The notes beneath the pieces are model-generated. The model was not told the DNA's origin and made no database searches. It saw only the letters and a list, made by a program, of their open reading frames with translations. 64,000 nt of DNA, taken from positions 372,001 to 436,000 of the forward strand of contig NZ_UWPJ01000005.1 of the NCBI RefSeq assembly GCF_900606115.1, in the 5' to 3' direction. Of the stretch, positions 27,411 to 39,081 are shown piece after piece (position 1 is the first letter of the stretch; each line of letters opens with the position of its first letter). Position numbers and translations under genes: made by a program. This DNA comes from Pigmentiphaga humi. GTDB lineage: Bacteria; Pseudomonadota; Gammaproteobacteria; Burkholderiales; Burkholderiaceae_B.

Positions 27411-27459
27411 GCGCCGTATTGTGCGCGCGGGCGCGCCGGCGCGCCTTGATCCAGGTCAA
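27411..27459 (-). promoter_or_regulatory. FNR-type promoter of ccoIS
   Basis: TTGATCCAGGTCAA at 27446-27459 matches the FNR box at all but one core position. On the minus strand CACAAT (27418-27423) sits where the -10 should be; this puts the start at 27411 and the box at -41.5. The same geometry is seen at the ccoN promoter. Confidence 0.7.
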
Positions 27460-27504
27460 CGCCGGCCCGGCCGGCCGCCGGATCGCCGGCCTGGCGTCGG
27501 GCCC

Positions 27505-27535
27505 TGTGGATAACTCGGCCCCGCCGGAGTAGAAT
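27505..27535 (+). promoter_or_regulatory. DnaA box overlapping predicted dnaA promoter
   Basis: TGTGGATAA (27505-27513) is the exact complement of the consensus DnaA box TTATCCACA. It covers a -35-like TGGATA (27507-27512), and TAGAAT (27530-27535) lies 17 bases further on as a -10. The overlap fits the known autorepression of dnaA. Confidence 0.65.
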
Positions 27536-27622
27536 GAAGGGTTTCCGGACCGGCAAAAAAGCCACCAAAATACCGCCGCGCCCCCTGTCCTGTGCGGGCG
27601 CACCGGTCCTTTAGCGAGATTC

Positions 27623-29152
27623 ATGGAAGATTTTTGGCAAACCTGCGCCCAGACGCTAGAGCAGGAACTCACCCCGCAACAGTACAGCGCCTGGATCCGT
27701 CCCCTCGTACCGCTGGCCTTCGATGAAGCCGGTGCGGTGCTGCGGGTTGCCGCGCCCAACCGGTTCAAGATGGACTGGGTTCGCAGCAACTTCTCCGGAC
27801 GGATCGAGACCCTGGCGGCGGAGTGGTTCCAGCGCCCCGTGCAGGTCAAGTTCGAGCTGGATACGCCCAGGATGGCCCCGCCGCCGCCCCGGCCGGCGTC
27901 CACGGCTCCCTCCGCCCCGGCCGGCAACGGCCATGGCGGCGGGAACGGCCACGTCCGCACCGCGCCTGCGCCGCATGCACCGGCCCAGGCCGCCCTGGGT
28001 TTCCCGGCCGATCCGGTTGCCGCGGTCAACTCCGCGGCCGCGCGCGCCGCCCAGCGCGCGGCCGAGTCGCCGCGTCCCGCTCCGCCGCGCGCGCCCAAGG
28101 CCGAGCCCAGCGAAGCCACCGGCATCTACGAGCGCTCGCGCCTGAACGTCGAGCTCACCTTCGAGAATTTCGTCACCGGCAAGGCCAACCAGCTGGCCCG
28201 CGCTGCCGCGCTGCAAGTGGCCGAGAACCCCGGCACTTCGTACAACCCGCTATTCCTGTACGGCGGCGTAGGCCTGGGCAAGACCCACCTGATCCATGCC
28301 ATCGGCAACTCCATGATGGCCGAGAATCCGGCGGCCCGGGTGCGCTACATCCACGCCGAGCAGTTCGTCTCGGACGTGGTCAAGTCCTACCAGCGCAAGG
28401 CCTTCGACGATTTCAAGCGCTATTACCATTCGCTCGACCTGCTGCTGATCGACGACATCCAGTTCTTTTCCGGCAAGAACCGCACCCAGGAAGAGTTCTT
28501 CTACGCCTTCGAGGCCCTGGTGGCGCTGCGCAAGCAGATCATCATCACCAGCGACACCTATCCGAAGGAACTCTCCGGCATCGACGACCGCCTGATTTCC
28601 CGCTTCGACTCGGGCCTGACCTGCGCGATCGAGCCGCCCGAGCTGGAAATGCGCGTGGCCATCCTGCTCAAGAAGGCCGAGACCGAAGGCGTGCACCTGC
28701 CGGAGGAAGTCGCGTTCTTCATCGCCAAGCACCTGCGCAGCAACGTGCGCGAGCTGGAGGGCGCCTTGCGCAAGGTCCTGGCCTACGCCAAGTTCCACGG
28801 CCGCTCCATTGTGGTGGACGTCTGCAAGGACGCCCTGAAAGACTTGCTCTCGGTGTCCAACGGCCAGATCACGGTCGAGAACATCCAGAAGACGGTGGCG
28901 GATTTCTACAAGATCAAGGTCGCGGACATGTACTCCAAGCGGCGGCCGGCCAATATCGCGCTGCCGCGCCAGATCGCCATGTATCTGGCCAAGGAATTGA
29001 CCCAGAAAAGCCTGCCCGAGATCGGCGAGCTGTTCGGCGGCCGCGACCACACCACGGTGCTGCACGCAGTGCGCAAGATTTCGGAATCGCGCACCAAGCA
29101 GGCCGAACTGAACCATTCATTGCACGTGCTCGAACAGACCCTGAAAGGATGA
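27623..29152 (+). CDS. dnaA: Chromosomal replication initiator DnaA
   Basis: A 509-residue DnaA. Domain I starts [20 protein letters not shown]; domain II is a long Ala/Pro/Gly-rich linker (about residues 85-165); domain III has Walker [16 protein letters not shown] and Walker [11 protein letters not shown]; domain IV has the DNA-binding signature [15 protein letters not shown]. It is the first gene of dnaA-dnaN-gyrB and is divergent from ccoI, with 212 bases between. Confidence 0.98.
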   Translation: MEDFWQTCAQTLEQELTPQQYSAWIRPLVPLAFDEAGAVLRVAAPNRFKMDWVRSNFSGRIETLAAEWFQRPVQVKFELDTPRMAPPPPRPASTAPSAPAGNGHGGGNGHVRTAPAPHAPAQAALGFPADPVAAVNSAAARAAQRAAESPRPAPPRAPKAEPSEATGIYERSRLNVELTFENFVTGKANQLARAAALQVAENPGTSYNPLFLYGGVGLGKTHLIHAIGNSMMAENPAARVRYIHAEQFVSDVVKSYQRKAFDDFKRYYHSLDLLLIDDIQFFSGKNRTQEEFFYAFEALVALRKQIIITSDTYPKELSGIDDRLISRFDSGLTCAIEPPELEMRVAILLKKAETEGVHLPEEVAFFIAKHLRSNVRELEGALRKVLAYAKFHGRSIVVDVCKDALKDLLSVSNGQITVENIQKTVADFYKIKVADMYSKRRPANIALPRQIAMYLAKELTQKSLPEIGELFGGRDHTTVLHAVRKISESRTKQAELNHSLHVLEQTLKG

Positions 29153-29395
29153 CCGAACGACACCGAAGCCCCATCCGGGGTCCTGTACGAAGAGCTGTGG
29201 ACAAGCCCTGAGGCTTTTCTGGATAACCCCGCGCCCTTTTTTCCGACGCAAAGTTGTTCATCATTATGCGATAAGCTCCCGGCCAGTTCTCCACGCTCTA
29301 AAAACTGGACAAGCTATTGATTTATAATGCTTTTTTGAAGTAGTTCCAGTTATTCACAGGGTCCTATCACCTACCAACCCAAAGAAGGATTGGAT
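29153..29395. other. oriC-like dnaA-dnaN intergenic region
   Basis: This 243-base interval holds DnaA-box-like sites in both orientations: TGTGGACAA (29196-29204), TCTGGATAA (29218-29226) and TTATTCACA (29350-29358). An AT-rich stretch with TTGATTTATAATGC and a T-run (29318-29336) lies between them and could serve as an unwinding element. These are the expected components of a replication origin beside dnaA; the box count is modest, so confidence is moderate. Confidence 0.55.
29323..29328 (+). promoter_or_regulatory. -10 element of predicted dnaN promoter
   Basis: A perfect TATAAT 68 bases before the dnaN ATG. No convincing -35 lies at 17 bases, so this may be an extended or activator-assisted promoter, or simply part of the AT-rich origin region. 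Confidence 0.4.
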
Positions 29396-30502
29396 ATGCA
29401 ATTGGTCAAAGCCTCACGCGATGCATTGCTGAAGCCGCTCGCGACCGTCTCAGGCATCGTGGAACGGCGGCATACCTTGCCCATCCTGGCCAACATCCTG
29501 TTGCGCAAGGAAGGCAGCCGCGTGTCGTTCGTTTCTACCGACATCGAGGTTCAGATCACCACCCATGCCGATTTCGGCGTGGGTGATGCGTCTGAATCCA
29601 CTACGGTGGCAGCCCGCAAACTGCTCGACATCCTGCGCGCCCTGCCCGACACCGGTGACGTCGCGCTGTCGCTGGCCAACAAGAAGCTGTCCATCCAGTC
29701 CGGCAAGAGCCGTTTCGCGCTGCAGACCCTGGCGGCCGACGAGTTTCCGACCGTGGCCCAGCCCGCGTCGTGGAACGCCACGCTGACCATGCAGCAGAAA
29801 TCGTTCAAGCACCTGCTGAACATGGTGCACTTCGCCATGGCCCAGCAGGACATCCGCTACTACCTGAACGGCATGCTGCTGGTGCTGGACGGCGCCAACG
29901 TGCGCTGCGTGGCCACCGACGGACACCGCCTGGCCTATTGCGCGGTCGGCATCGACGCCGAGACCCCCAGGCAGGAAGTCATCGTCCCGCGCAAGACCGT
30001 GCTGGAACTGCTGCGCCTGCTGGAGGACAGCGAAGACCCCATCGAGATCTCCGTTGCCGCCAACCAGATCTGCTTCCGCTTCGGCGATGTCGAGTTGATC
30101 TCCAAGCTGGTCGAGGGCAAGTTCCCCGACTACCAGCGCGTGATCCCGCAGGGCTACACCAAGCAGTTCCCGATCGCGCGCGAGGCGCTGCAGCGCAGCC
30201 TGCAGCGCGCCGCCATCCTGACGACCGACAAGTTCAAGGGCGTGCGGATGCAGATGGCCGACCACGTGCTGAAGATCTCTTCCAGCAACGCGGAGCAGGA
30301 AGAGGCCCAGGAAGAACTCGAGATCGACTACGGCTTCGAGCCCCTGGACATCGGTTTCAACGTCAGCTACCTGCTCGACGTGCTGGGCAACCTGAAGATC
30401 GAGACCGTGCAGCTGAGCGTGGGCGACGCGAATTCGTCAGCGCTGATCACGCTGCCGGACAACGCGGACTTCAAGTACGTCGTGATGCCGATGAGGATAT
30501 AG
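29396..30502 (+). CDS. dnaN: DNA polymerase III beta sliding clamp
   Basis: A 368-residue clamp starting MQLVKASRDALLKPLATVSG, with RRHTLPILANILL, the middle ATDGHRLAYC, and the C-terminal YVVMPMRI. It forms the ring-shaped dimer that tethers polymerases to DNA. ATG 29396 has AAGGA with a 6-base spacer; an in-frame TTG 6 bases earlier is too close to that site. Confidence 0.98.
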   Translation: MQLVKASRDALLKPLATVSGIVERRHTLPILANILLRKEGSRVSFVSTDIEVQITTHADFGVGDASESTTVAARKLLDILRALPDTGDVALSLANKKLSIQSGKSRFALQTLAADEFPTVAQPASWNATLTMQQKSFKHLLNMVHFAMAQQDIRYYLNGMLLVLDGANVRCVATDGHRLAYCAVGIDAETPRQEVIVPRKTVLELLRLLEDSEDPIEISVAANQICFRFGDVELISKLVEGKFPDYQRVIPQGYTKQFPIAREALQRSLQRAAILTTDKFKGVRMQMADHVLKISSSNAEQEEAQEELEIDYGFEPLDIGFNVSYLLDVLGNLKIETVQLSVGDANSSALITLPDNADFKYVVMPMRI

Positions 30503-30506
30503 AGGG

Positions 30507-30590
30507 CCCCCCCCTACGCGCTGTCGCGCGCCCCCCAGGGGGCGAAGCTGGCGGACCGGCGGAGCCGGATCCGCTGCTTCCTGGGTTTGG
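30507..30590 (+). repeat. GC-rich 80-bp repeat, copy B (after dnaN)
   Basis: Same orientation and order as copy A: C-run, CTACGCGCTGTCGCGCG, C-run/G-run hairpin, CTGGCGGACCGG, AGCCGGATCCGCTG, CCTGGGTTTGGG. It begins 4 bases after the dnaN stop and could fold as a terminator-like hairpin. The remainder of the dnaN-gyrB gap (30591-30693) is T-rich on the plus strand; nothing else was recognised there. Confidence 0.85.
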
Positions 30591-30693
30591 GGGAGGGGGG
30601 CTTTGGTTGTGGCATTTGGTTTTTTTGATTTGTGATTTGCATTCCCTGGCTGGGTCGGGATATCGATCCGGCAAGGGCCTTAGTTTGTTTTTA

Positions 30694-33294
<2,601 letters not shown>

Positions 33295-33343
33295 GGCAGG
33301 CTCGTAGCCAAGGCGATTCGTCCCCTTCGCTTTTCAATAGGCA

Positions 33344-33370
33344 AAATGCCCGGCTTGTCCGGGCATTTGT
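33344..33370 (+). terminator. Rho-independent terminator after gyrB
   Basis: AAATGCCCGG, loop CTTGT, CCGGGCATTT form a 10-bp stem ending in TTTGTTC, 50 bases after the gyrB stop. Confidence 0.8.
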
Positions 33371-33532
33371 TCGAAGGAGAGCAGCGATTCCATCGCGTCG
33401 GACCCGGCAGCCCAACGGTGATTGGCGCGCGCTGCGGAGCGCGTGCTGCATAGGCAGTCGCGAAAGTAGTCTGCTAAGATCAGGCCGCTAACTTCACTCC
33501 GCCGCACGACCGAAAATTACTGCCTCGAAGCC

Positions 33533-34312
33533 TTGAAAAGCCTGGACCGCATGCTCGCTTTGCTGGACGTCTTCACCCCTGAAGAGGCAGTCTGGTCGAT
33601 AGAGGAATTGATAGAACTGACCGGTACGTCGCCCTCCACGACCTACCGCTACCTGAAGTCCCTGCATCGGGCGGGGCTGCTGTCCCGTGTGGGCAATGGC
33701 TCGTATACGCTGGGTCCCCGGATACTGGAGCTCGATCTCACCACGAGATTGACCGACCCGGTCTTTCTTGCCGGCAACACGGTCATCGACGACTTGAGCG
33801 CGCGCACGCAGCAAAGCGCGTTGCTCTGCATTCTTTTCAGCAATACCGTGATGTGCGTCGGCACGGCCTATACGGCGGATGCTTCGCCGGACCTGTTTCG
33901 CCGCGGGCAGCGGCGGCCGCTTTTTCAGGGCGCCGCCGCCAAGGCCATTCTGGCCTGGTTGCCGCCGCATCAGCTGCGCAGCTTGTTCGCCAAGCATGCC
34001 GACCAGATTCGCGCTGCGGGGCTGGGGCGGGATTGGACCGAATTTCGGCAGACGCTGCGCGGTATACGGGAAGCGGGCTACTCGAGCAGCTGGGGCGAGT
34101 TCACGCCGGGTGTTTCTTCCATCGCCGCGCCCATTTTCAATGGCGAGACGAACGTGCTGGGTTCGCTGGCGCTGGCTCGGCGGGGACGCGCCGATCCGGC
34201 AAGCATGGATCAGAGCGTGGAACAGCTCAAGGAGGCAGCGCAGACGATCTCCCGTACGATCGCATCCTTGAGTTCGGCGCCGGCCTACCCCGCGCGAGGT
34301 CTGAGCGCCTGA
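33533..34312 (+). CDS. IclR-family transcriptional regulator
   Basis: A 259-residue IclR-type protein with N-terminal winged helix SLDRMLALLDVFTPEEAVWS and ELIELTGTSPSTTYRYLKSL, and a C-terminal effector domain with RGQRRPLFQGAAAKAILAWL and GVSSIAAPIF. The start is TTG 33533, the only one giving the complete helix-turn-helix. It is convergent with the citryl-CoA-lyase-like gene and is the likely regulator of the ligase/lyase/Bug operon or the divergent oxidoreductase genes. Confidence 0.88.
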   Translation: MKSLDRMLALLDVFTPEEAVWSIEELIELTGTSPSTTYRYLKSLHRAGLLSRVGNGSYTLGPRILELDLTTRLTDPVFLAGNTVIDDLSARTQQSALLCILFSNTVMCVGTAYTADASPDLFRRGQRRPLFQGAAAKAILAWLPPHQLRSLFAKHADQIRAAGLGRDWTEFRQTLRGIREAGYSSSWGEFTPGVSSIAAPIFNGETNVLGSLALARRGRADPASMDQSVEQLKEAAQTISRTIASLSSAPAYPARGLSA

Positions 34313-34367
34313 CGCCTGCGGCACCGACAGCGGCCCCCCTCCCGCAGGCCGGCTCGTTCATGGGGCG

Positions 34368-35132
34368 TTACGCGCCGTCGGCCTGTGCGGCCGCATCGCG
34401 CAGCATCTTCCATGCATCGGCGGCGATGGGCTCTTGCTGCTCCTCGAGGACATGGGCGAGCAGCCCGCCGGTTCTCCCCAGCAGGTTGAAGGCCCGTCCC
34501 GCCGAAGGCGGCAGCCCCATGTCCAGGATGATGCCGGCCTTCGCGCCGGGCGCGTTCAGCGGCATGAAGCGGCCGGTTTGGCGCGATGCCTCTTCCGCTA
34601 CCGCGATCGCCAGCTTGCAGTAGTTGCCGTAGTAGCCGCAGCTTTTGGCAATGTTGAACATGCGCGTGGAACGTGGATCGCCGTTTACATGGATCATGTG
34701 TCCGATACCGGGAATGCGCTTCTTCGATTCACGGTACTGCGTGACCAGCTTGGCCGCGGCGTGCGCGATATCGTCGTCGGTCCATTCTTCCAAGCCGCGC
34801 GCCGCCGCCTGCAACATTTCCGCAGCGGTCGATATCGTTCCCAGCAGGCGATCGCCGCCGCCCAGCAGTCCGGCCGCCACCGCGCCTTGCATGGCCTCGG
34901 GCGATCCATAAAGCGTGAAGCGGGCAGCCATGACACTGGGCGTCAGCCCATGATCGGCCACGCTCACCAGCAAAGCGTTGACCATGCGTTTCATAGGGGG
35001 AGAGGGGAACTCGCCAAATGCCTGCAGGCAGAACACATCGACGTAATCGCGCTCTTCAGTCAGGTCGAGAAGGTCGTGGCCTCGGATGTAGATGTCGTCG
35101 CCGTCTAGGGTGCAAACTTTGCTGCGTATCAT
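34368..35132 (-). CDS. Citrate synthase-superfamily citryl-CoA lyase-like protein
   Basis: A 254-residue protein, little more than half the length of a citrate synthase, matching the C-terminal catalytic half found in ATP-citrate lyase and citryl-CoA lyases. Catalytic-site segments are SVADHGLTPSVMAAR (first His), PGIGHMIHVNGDPRSTRMF (second His) and GRTGGLLAHVLEEQQ. Such enzymes cleave or form citryl-CoA-type thioesters. ATG 35132 has AAGGAG 7 bases upstream. It is downstream of an acyl-CoA ligase on the same strand, so it may cleave the CoA ester that the ligase makes. Confidence 0.8.
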   Translation of the reverse strand: MIRSKVCTLDGDDIYIRGHDLLDLTEERDYVDVFCLQAFGEFPSPPMKRMVNALLVSVADHGLTPSVMAARFTLYGSPEAMQGAVAAGLLGGGDRLLGTISTAAEMLQAAARGLEEWTDDDIAHAAAKLVTQYRESKKRIPGIGHMIHVNGDPRSTRMFNIAKSCGYYGNYCKLAIAVAEEASRQTGRFMPLNAPGAKAGIILDMGLPPSAGRAFNLLGRTGGLLAHVLEEQQEPIAADAWKMLRDAAAQADGA

Positions 35133-35227
35133 GCGGTGCTCCTTATGGACGGGGGCAGCCCGATCTGTATATATTGGATGGCTGACGTGGATTGCTCGCC
35201 ATGGCATGAACGATCCGGCGAATCGCG

Positions 35228-36808
35228 TCAATGGACATGACGCGCCTGGCTGGACCAGTACTTGGCGCGCAGCGCTTTTTTGTCCGGCTTGCCAACGGCG
35301 GTCAGCGGCATGGCATCGATGAAATCCACGGATTTCGGCGCATTGACGGATCCTTTGCGCTCTTTGACCATCGCAATCAGCTGTTCGGCACTGACGTCCG
35401 CGCCGGGCCGAAGAACGACAACGGCTTTGACGGCCTCTCCCCATTTGTCATCCGGAACGCCGATCACTGCCGCATTGCTGACGCCGGCATGCTCAGCCAG
35501 GACATTCTCGATTTCGCGTGGGTACACGTTGAACCCGCCAGAGATGATCATGTCCTTTTTGCGATCGACGATGTATAGAAAGCCGTCGTCGTCCTGGCAG
35601 CCCATGTCGCCGGTATGCAGCCAGTTGCCGGCAAACGCCTCCGCGGTCTGTTCCGGCTGCTTCCAATAACCGCTCATCACGATCGGACCGCGCACGCATA
35701 TTTCCCCAACGGTGCCGCGGGGCACTTCTTTGTATTGCTCGTCCAGAATGGCGACCTGTATGCCCGGATACGGCATGCCGCAAGAGAGCAGCCGCTCCGG
35801 CTTCGACAGGTCGTGATCGCACTTGCGCAGTACGGCGATGGAGTTGGGCGCTTCGGTCTGCCCATAGCCCTGGCACATGACCGGGCCGAAAACGGCGATC
35901 GCCTCTTCGATGCGTTTGGGCGACATGGGCGAAGCGCCATAGGTGATCAGCGCGATGCTCGACCAATCGGCCCGGCGTGCCGGCGGGTAATCGAGCAGGC
36001 TGTAGATCATGGTCGGCACGAGATACATCACGGTAATCCTGTGGCGGCTCACCTCTGCGATGATCGTGTCTTTATCGAAGCCGGGGTAAAGATAGAACGT
36101 CCCTCCGCGTGACAAGGTCGGCACGATCATTGCCCCCGCGCCGTGCGAGATTTGAGCGGTGCACAGGACTCTCACCTCTTCCGGCCAGTCTTTTTCGACC
36201 AGGGTCAGCATGGTGTTGGCAACCAGCGCCCGGTTGGAAAGCATGACCCCCTTGGGCTTGCCCGTGGTGCCACCGGTATAGGCGAGCCGGATGATGTCTT
36301 CCGCCGCGGAACGGCAGCGGAGCGCCGTCCGGGGCTGGAAGGAAGAGACGGCATTCCAGAAGTTCTCGTCAGCGGATCCCTCGCCATGGCAGTACCACGC
36401 AGCCACGCCGGCGCACGCTGGCCGGTACGCCGCCACCTTGTCCGCGAAGTAAGCGTCATAGATGACGACTTTGGCTTCACTGTCGTTCAGGATGTAGGTG
36501 TGGTCGTCCGCGCCGCCCATGGCGTGCAGCGTGACGGAGCGCAGGCCGGACAGATAAAGCGCGGCCATGACGAACCACTGCTCGGGACAGTTGCGCGACA
36601 ACTGGGCGACAGTGTCCCCGCGTTGGAGCCCCACGCTGTCAAACCATTGCATGATCCGGCTGATGGCGGCGGCTGTCTCCCGGTATGTGAATTGCCGGTC
36701 TCCTTCCACGAAGGCGATCCGGTCGGGGTAGCGGCTCAAGGATCGGGCGATGATGTCGCCCAGGGTTCCTCCGGCGTACAGCTCGGCGTTGTAGTGTTGC
36801 GTGCTCAT
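35228..36808 (-). CDS. AMP-dependent acyl-CoA ligase
   Basis: A 526-residue adenylate-forming enzyme. Motifs are YTGGTTGKPKGVMLS (phosphate-binding loop), GYGQTEAPN, the hinge WLHTGDMGCQDDDGFLYIVD with RKKDMIISGGFNVYPREIEN, and the catalytic lysine region LTAVGKPDKKALRAKYW. It activates a carboxylic acid to its CoA ester through an acyl-AMP. ATG 36808 is used; an in-frame ATG at 36820 is equally possible. It lies between the Bug gene and the lyase-like gene in one operon, so the acid may be what Bug binds. Confidence 0.9.
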   Translation of the reverse strand: MSTQHYNAELYAGGTLGDIIARSLSRYPDRIAFVEGDRQFTYRETAAAISRIMQWFDSVGLQRGDTVAQLSRNCPEQWFVMAALYLSGLRSVTLHAMGGADDHTYILNDSEAKVVIYDAYFADKVAAYRPACAGVAAWYCHGEGSADENFWNAVSSFQPRTALRCRSAAEDIIRLAYTGGTTGKPKGVMLSNRALVANTMLTLVEKDWPEEVRVLCTAQISHGAGAMIVPTLSRGGTFYLYPGFDKDTIIAEVSRHRITVMYLVPTMIYSLLDYPPARRADWSSIALITYGASPMSPKRIEEAIAVFGPVMCQGYGQTEAPNSIAVLRKCDHDLSKPERLLSCGMPYPGIQVAILDEQYKEVPRGTVGEICVRGPIVMSGYWKQPEQTAEAFAGNWLHTGDMGCQDDDGFLYIVDRKKDMIISGGFNVYPREIENVLAEHAGVSNAAVIGVPDDKWGEAVKAVVVLRPGADVSAEQLIAMVKERKGSVNAPKSVDFIDAMPLTAVGKPDKKALRAKYWSSQARHVH

Positions 36809-36881
36809 TCCAGGCGTCATCCAGATCGTCGCGAAAGTGTCCGAAAGGGGTTGCTGAACTACCCACCGCGTGTGAACGCAG

Positions 36882-37889
36882 TCAGGTCGGTGTGATGTTT
36901 GCGTGCTGTACGACGCGGCGCCAGATTTCGTACTCGCGCCGGACACGGTCCCGGTATTGGGTGGTGGACAGCGTCAGCGGGTAGACCGGCAGGACGTTGA
37001 GTTTCTCGATGACGTCTTCACTGCTGGCGGCCCGGACCAACGCGTCGTGGATGGCTTCGGTCAATGCGCCCGGCATGGAGGCCGGGCCCATGAAGCCGAA
37101 CAGGTAGGTCATGTCGTAATCGGGGTAGCCGCCTTCGGCGAAGGTGGGAATGGACGAGAGCTGGGGATGGCGTTGCGCGCCCGTGATGGCCAGCCCTTTC
37201 AGGCGGCCGGCCTTGATGTACTGGGCGACCCCTGCAGCGGTGGACAGGCCCAGGTCGGTGCGCCCGGCCAGCAGATCGTTCAGGGCCGCGGCGACGCCCC
37301 CGTAGGGGACGTGGGTCATTCTGATGCCGGTTTCCTCGGCAAAGCGTGCGATGGCCAGATGGCCCGATGATCCTATGCCTCCCGAGCCATAGTTGACCTT
37401 GTCCGGGTTGTCCCGGGCATAGCGCACGAGTTGCGCCAGCGTATCGGCCGGGAAGTCGGGCCGGACGTAGATCATGGAAGGGGCTTCGACTACCGGTGTC
37501 AGCTGCACGATGTCGCGGAGGGGGTCGAAGGGCAAGTCCTTGTACAGCGCCGCCGCGGCGGGAAACGAGTTGTCGATGAACAGCAGCGTGTGCCCGTCTC
37601 CGTCGGACTTGGCCACGGCTGCCGTGCCGATGGTGCTGCCCGCGCCGGGGCGCGTCTCGACGATGATCGGCCGTCCCGTTTGCGACTGCAGCTTGGCCGC
37701 GACCAGCCGCGCCGTGTTCTCGGTGTACGAGCCTGGCGCGAACGGCACGATGACCTTGACCACCTTGGTTGGCCAATCCGCAGGCTGGGCCCTGGCGGGG
37801 AGGGCGGATGCTGCTGCGAGTCCCAATCCTGCTTGAAGCACATGCCTGCGTGTCGTCCCAATTCCAGTGTTTCGAGAATGCTTCCACAT
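36882..37889 (-). CDS. Bug-family TTT solute-binding protein with Tat-like signal
   Basis: A 335-residue Bug/TctC protein. The N-terminus GTTRRHVLQAGLGLAAASAL has a twin-arginine type signal, unusual among the Bug proteins in this window, ending near ALPARAQ. The mature part has VKVIVPFAPGSYTENTARLV and VETRPGAGSTIG. ATG 37889 has GGAGGAGA about 6 bases upstream. It heads the ligase/lyase operon and is divergent from the quinone oxidoreductase gene. Confidence 0.9.
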   Translation of the reverse strand: MWKHSRNTGIGTTRRHVLQAGLGLAAASALPARAQPADWPTKVVKVIVPFAPGSYTENTARLVAAKLQSQTGRPIIVETRPGAGSTIGTAAVAKSDGDGHTLLFIDNSFPAAAALYKDLPFDPLRDIVQLTPVVEAPSMIYVRPDFPADTLAQLVRYARDNPDKVNYGSGGIGSSGHLAIARFAEETGIRMTHVPYGGVAAALNDLLAGRTDLGLSTAAGVAQYIKAGRLKGLAITGAQRHPQLSSIPTFAEGGYPDYDMTYLFGFMGPASMPGALTEAIHDALVRAASSEDVIEKLNVLPVYPLTLSTTQYRDRVRREYEIWRRVVQHANITPT

Positions 37890-37930
37890 GGTTGTCTCCT
37901 CCGGCTAGTGTTGGCCAGGTTATCAAAAAC

Positions 37931-38061
37931 TATCGTATTTTGACAATTTTTTATATTCAATCGAATGTCCGACCGGCTCAGGCGTGGCGTGCCGCATGCG
38001 ATGCGTCATGAACGGACGCCCGCCTTTGTTGTAAAAAATTATCATACTGTGCTATTTTTTA
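37931..38061. promoter_or_regulatory. AT-rich divergent promoter region with imperfect direct repeat
   Basis: TATCGTATTTTGACAATTTT with three more bases (37931-37953) and TATCATACTGTGCTATTTTT (38040-38061) are similar direct copies, one near each divergent start. TTGTCA/GATAAC (minus) and TTGTAA/CTATTT (plus) are possible core promoters that overlap them. They could be operators for the nearby IclR protein. Confidence 0.45.
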
Positions 38062-38088
38062 AAAACCGATCAACCTGGAGAAGCGGCT

Positions 38089-39081
38089 ATGAAAGCCATC
38101 GTGATCAGCCAGATCGGAGGTCCCGAGGTTCTGCAATATGTCGATGTCCCTACCCCTTGTCCGAGCGGGGACGAAGTGTTGGTCAAGGCGCATTCCATAG
38201 GCGTGTGCATGCCGGAAACGGCGGTGCGCCAAGGCATCTACAAATGGATGCCGCGGCTGCCGACGATCCCCGGAATAGAAATGAGCGGAACCGTGGTGCA
38301 GACCGGTCCCGCAGTCAGGCACTTGCGGGTGGGCCAGCCGGTCTTCGTGACGGCGCGCGAATTCGAGGAGCGAGCGGGCTGTTACGCGGAATATGTGAAG
38401 GCATCGGAAGAGCGGGTCTACCCGGTGCCGGAGGACGTGGACCTGGAACAGGTTGCAGGCCTGGCCAATTACCAGGTCGCATGGCATTTGCTGAATTCGG
38501 CACTCAACGGCGCCCGCTACGAGTCGGTGCTCGTCATGGCGGCTGCGGGCGGCGTTGGCACGGCCCTCGTCCAGCTCGCCAAGGCCGATGGCAAGCGCGT
38601 GATCGGCGTGGTCAGTTCCGAGGCGCGCGGTCGATTCGTGCTCGAACAAGGCGCTGATGCCGTCATCGACCGGACCCGGGAGGACATCGTTGCCCGCGTT
38701 CATGAACTGACTGACGGCAAAGGGGTGGACCTGGTGCTGACGGTGGCTGGCGGGCGCGACATGCTGGCGCTGTTCGACTGCCTTGACCGCTTCGGCATGC
38801 TGATCCTGTATGGCCGGATAGGCGGCCCGCCGCAAGGCGACCTGGCTGCCGCGGTCGAGCGCATGCCGGCGCGGGCATTGGCATATCGCTATTTCTCCAT
38901 ACACACGCTGGACGATTGGCCCGAGTTGCGGCGCCGTGCCACGCACGACCTGATCCAGAAACTGAAGAACGGCGTGATCCGCGTGCCTATTTACGATCGC
39001 ATCCCGCTGGCCCAGGCCAGCCGGGCGCACCAGGTGTTCGAATCCGGGCAGGTGGTCGGAAAGCTGATCATGAAGCCTTGA
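38089..39081 (+). CDS. Zinc-independent quinone oxidoreductase-like MDR protein
   Basis: A 330-residue medium-chain dehydrogenase/reductase. It begins MKAIVISQIGGPEVLQYVDV, typical of NADPH:quinone reductases, and has the nucleotide-binding motif VMAAAGGVGTALVQLAK. The cysteines that bind structural zinc in alcohol dehydrogenases are absent. It likely reduces an enone or quinone with NADPH. ATG 38089 is preceded by CTGGAG. It is followed by a Bug gene on the same strand. Confidence 0.87.
   Translation: MKAIVISQIGGPEVLQYVDVPTPCPSGDEVLVKAHSIGVCMPETAVRQGIYKWMPRLPTIPGIEMSGTVVQTGPAVRHLRVGQPVFVTAREFEERAGCYAEYVKASEERVYPVPEDVDLEQVAGLANYQVAWHLLNSALNGARYESVLVMAAAGGVGTALVQLAKADGKRVIGVVSSEARGRFVLEQGADAVIDRTREDIVARVHELTDGKGVDLVLTVAGGRDMLALFDCLDRFGMLILYGRIGGPPQGDLAAAVERMPARALAYRYFSIHTLDDWPELRRRATHDLIQKLKNGVIRVPIYDRIPLAQASRAHQVFESGQVVGKLIMKP

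Noticed and set aside
25125-27449. 774-residue plus-strand open frame
   Set aside because: Antisense to ccoI, which has every P-type ATPase motif; translation is Gln/His/Arg-rich without recognisable domains.
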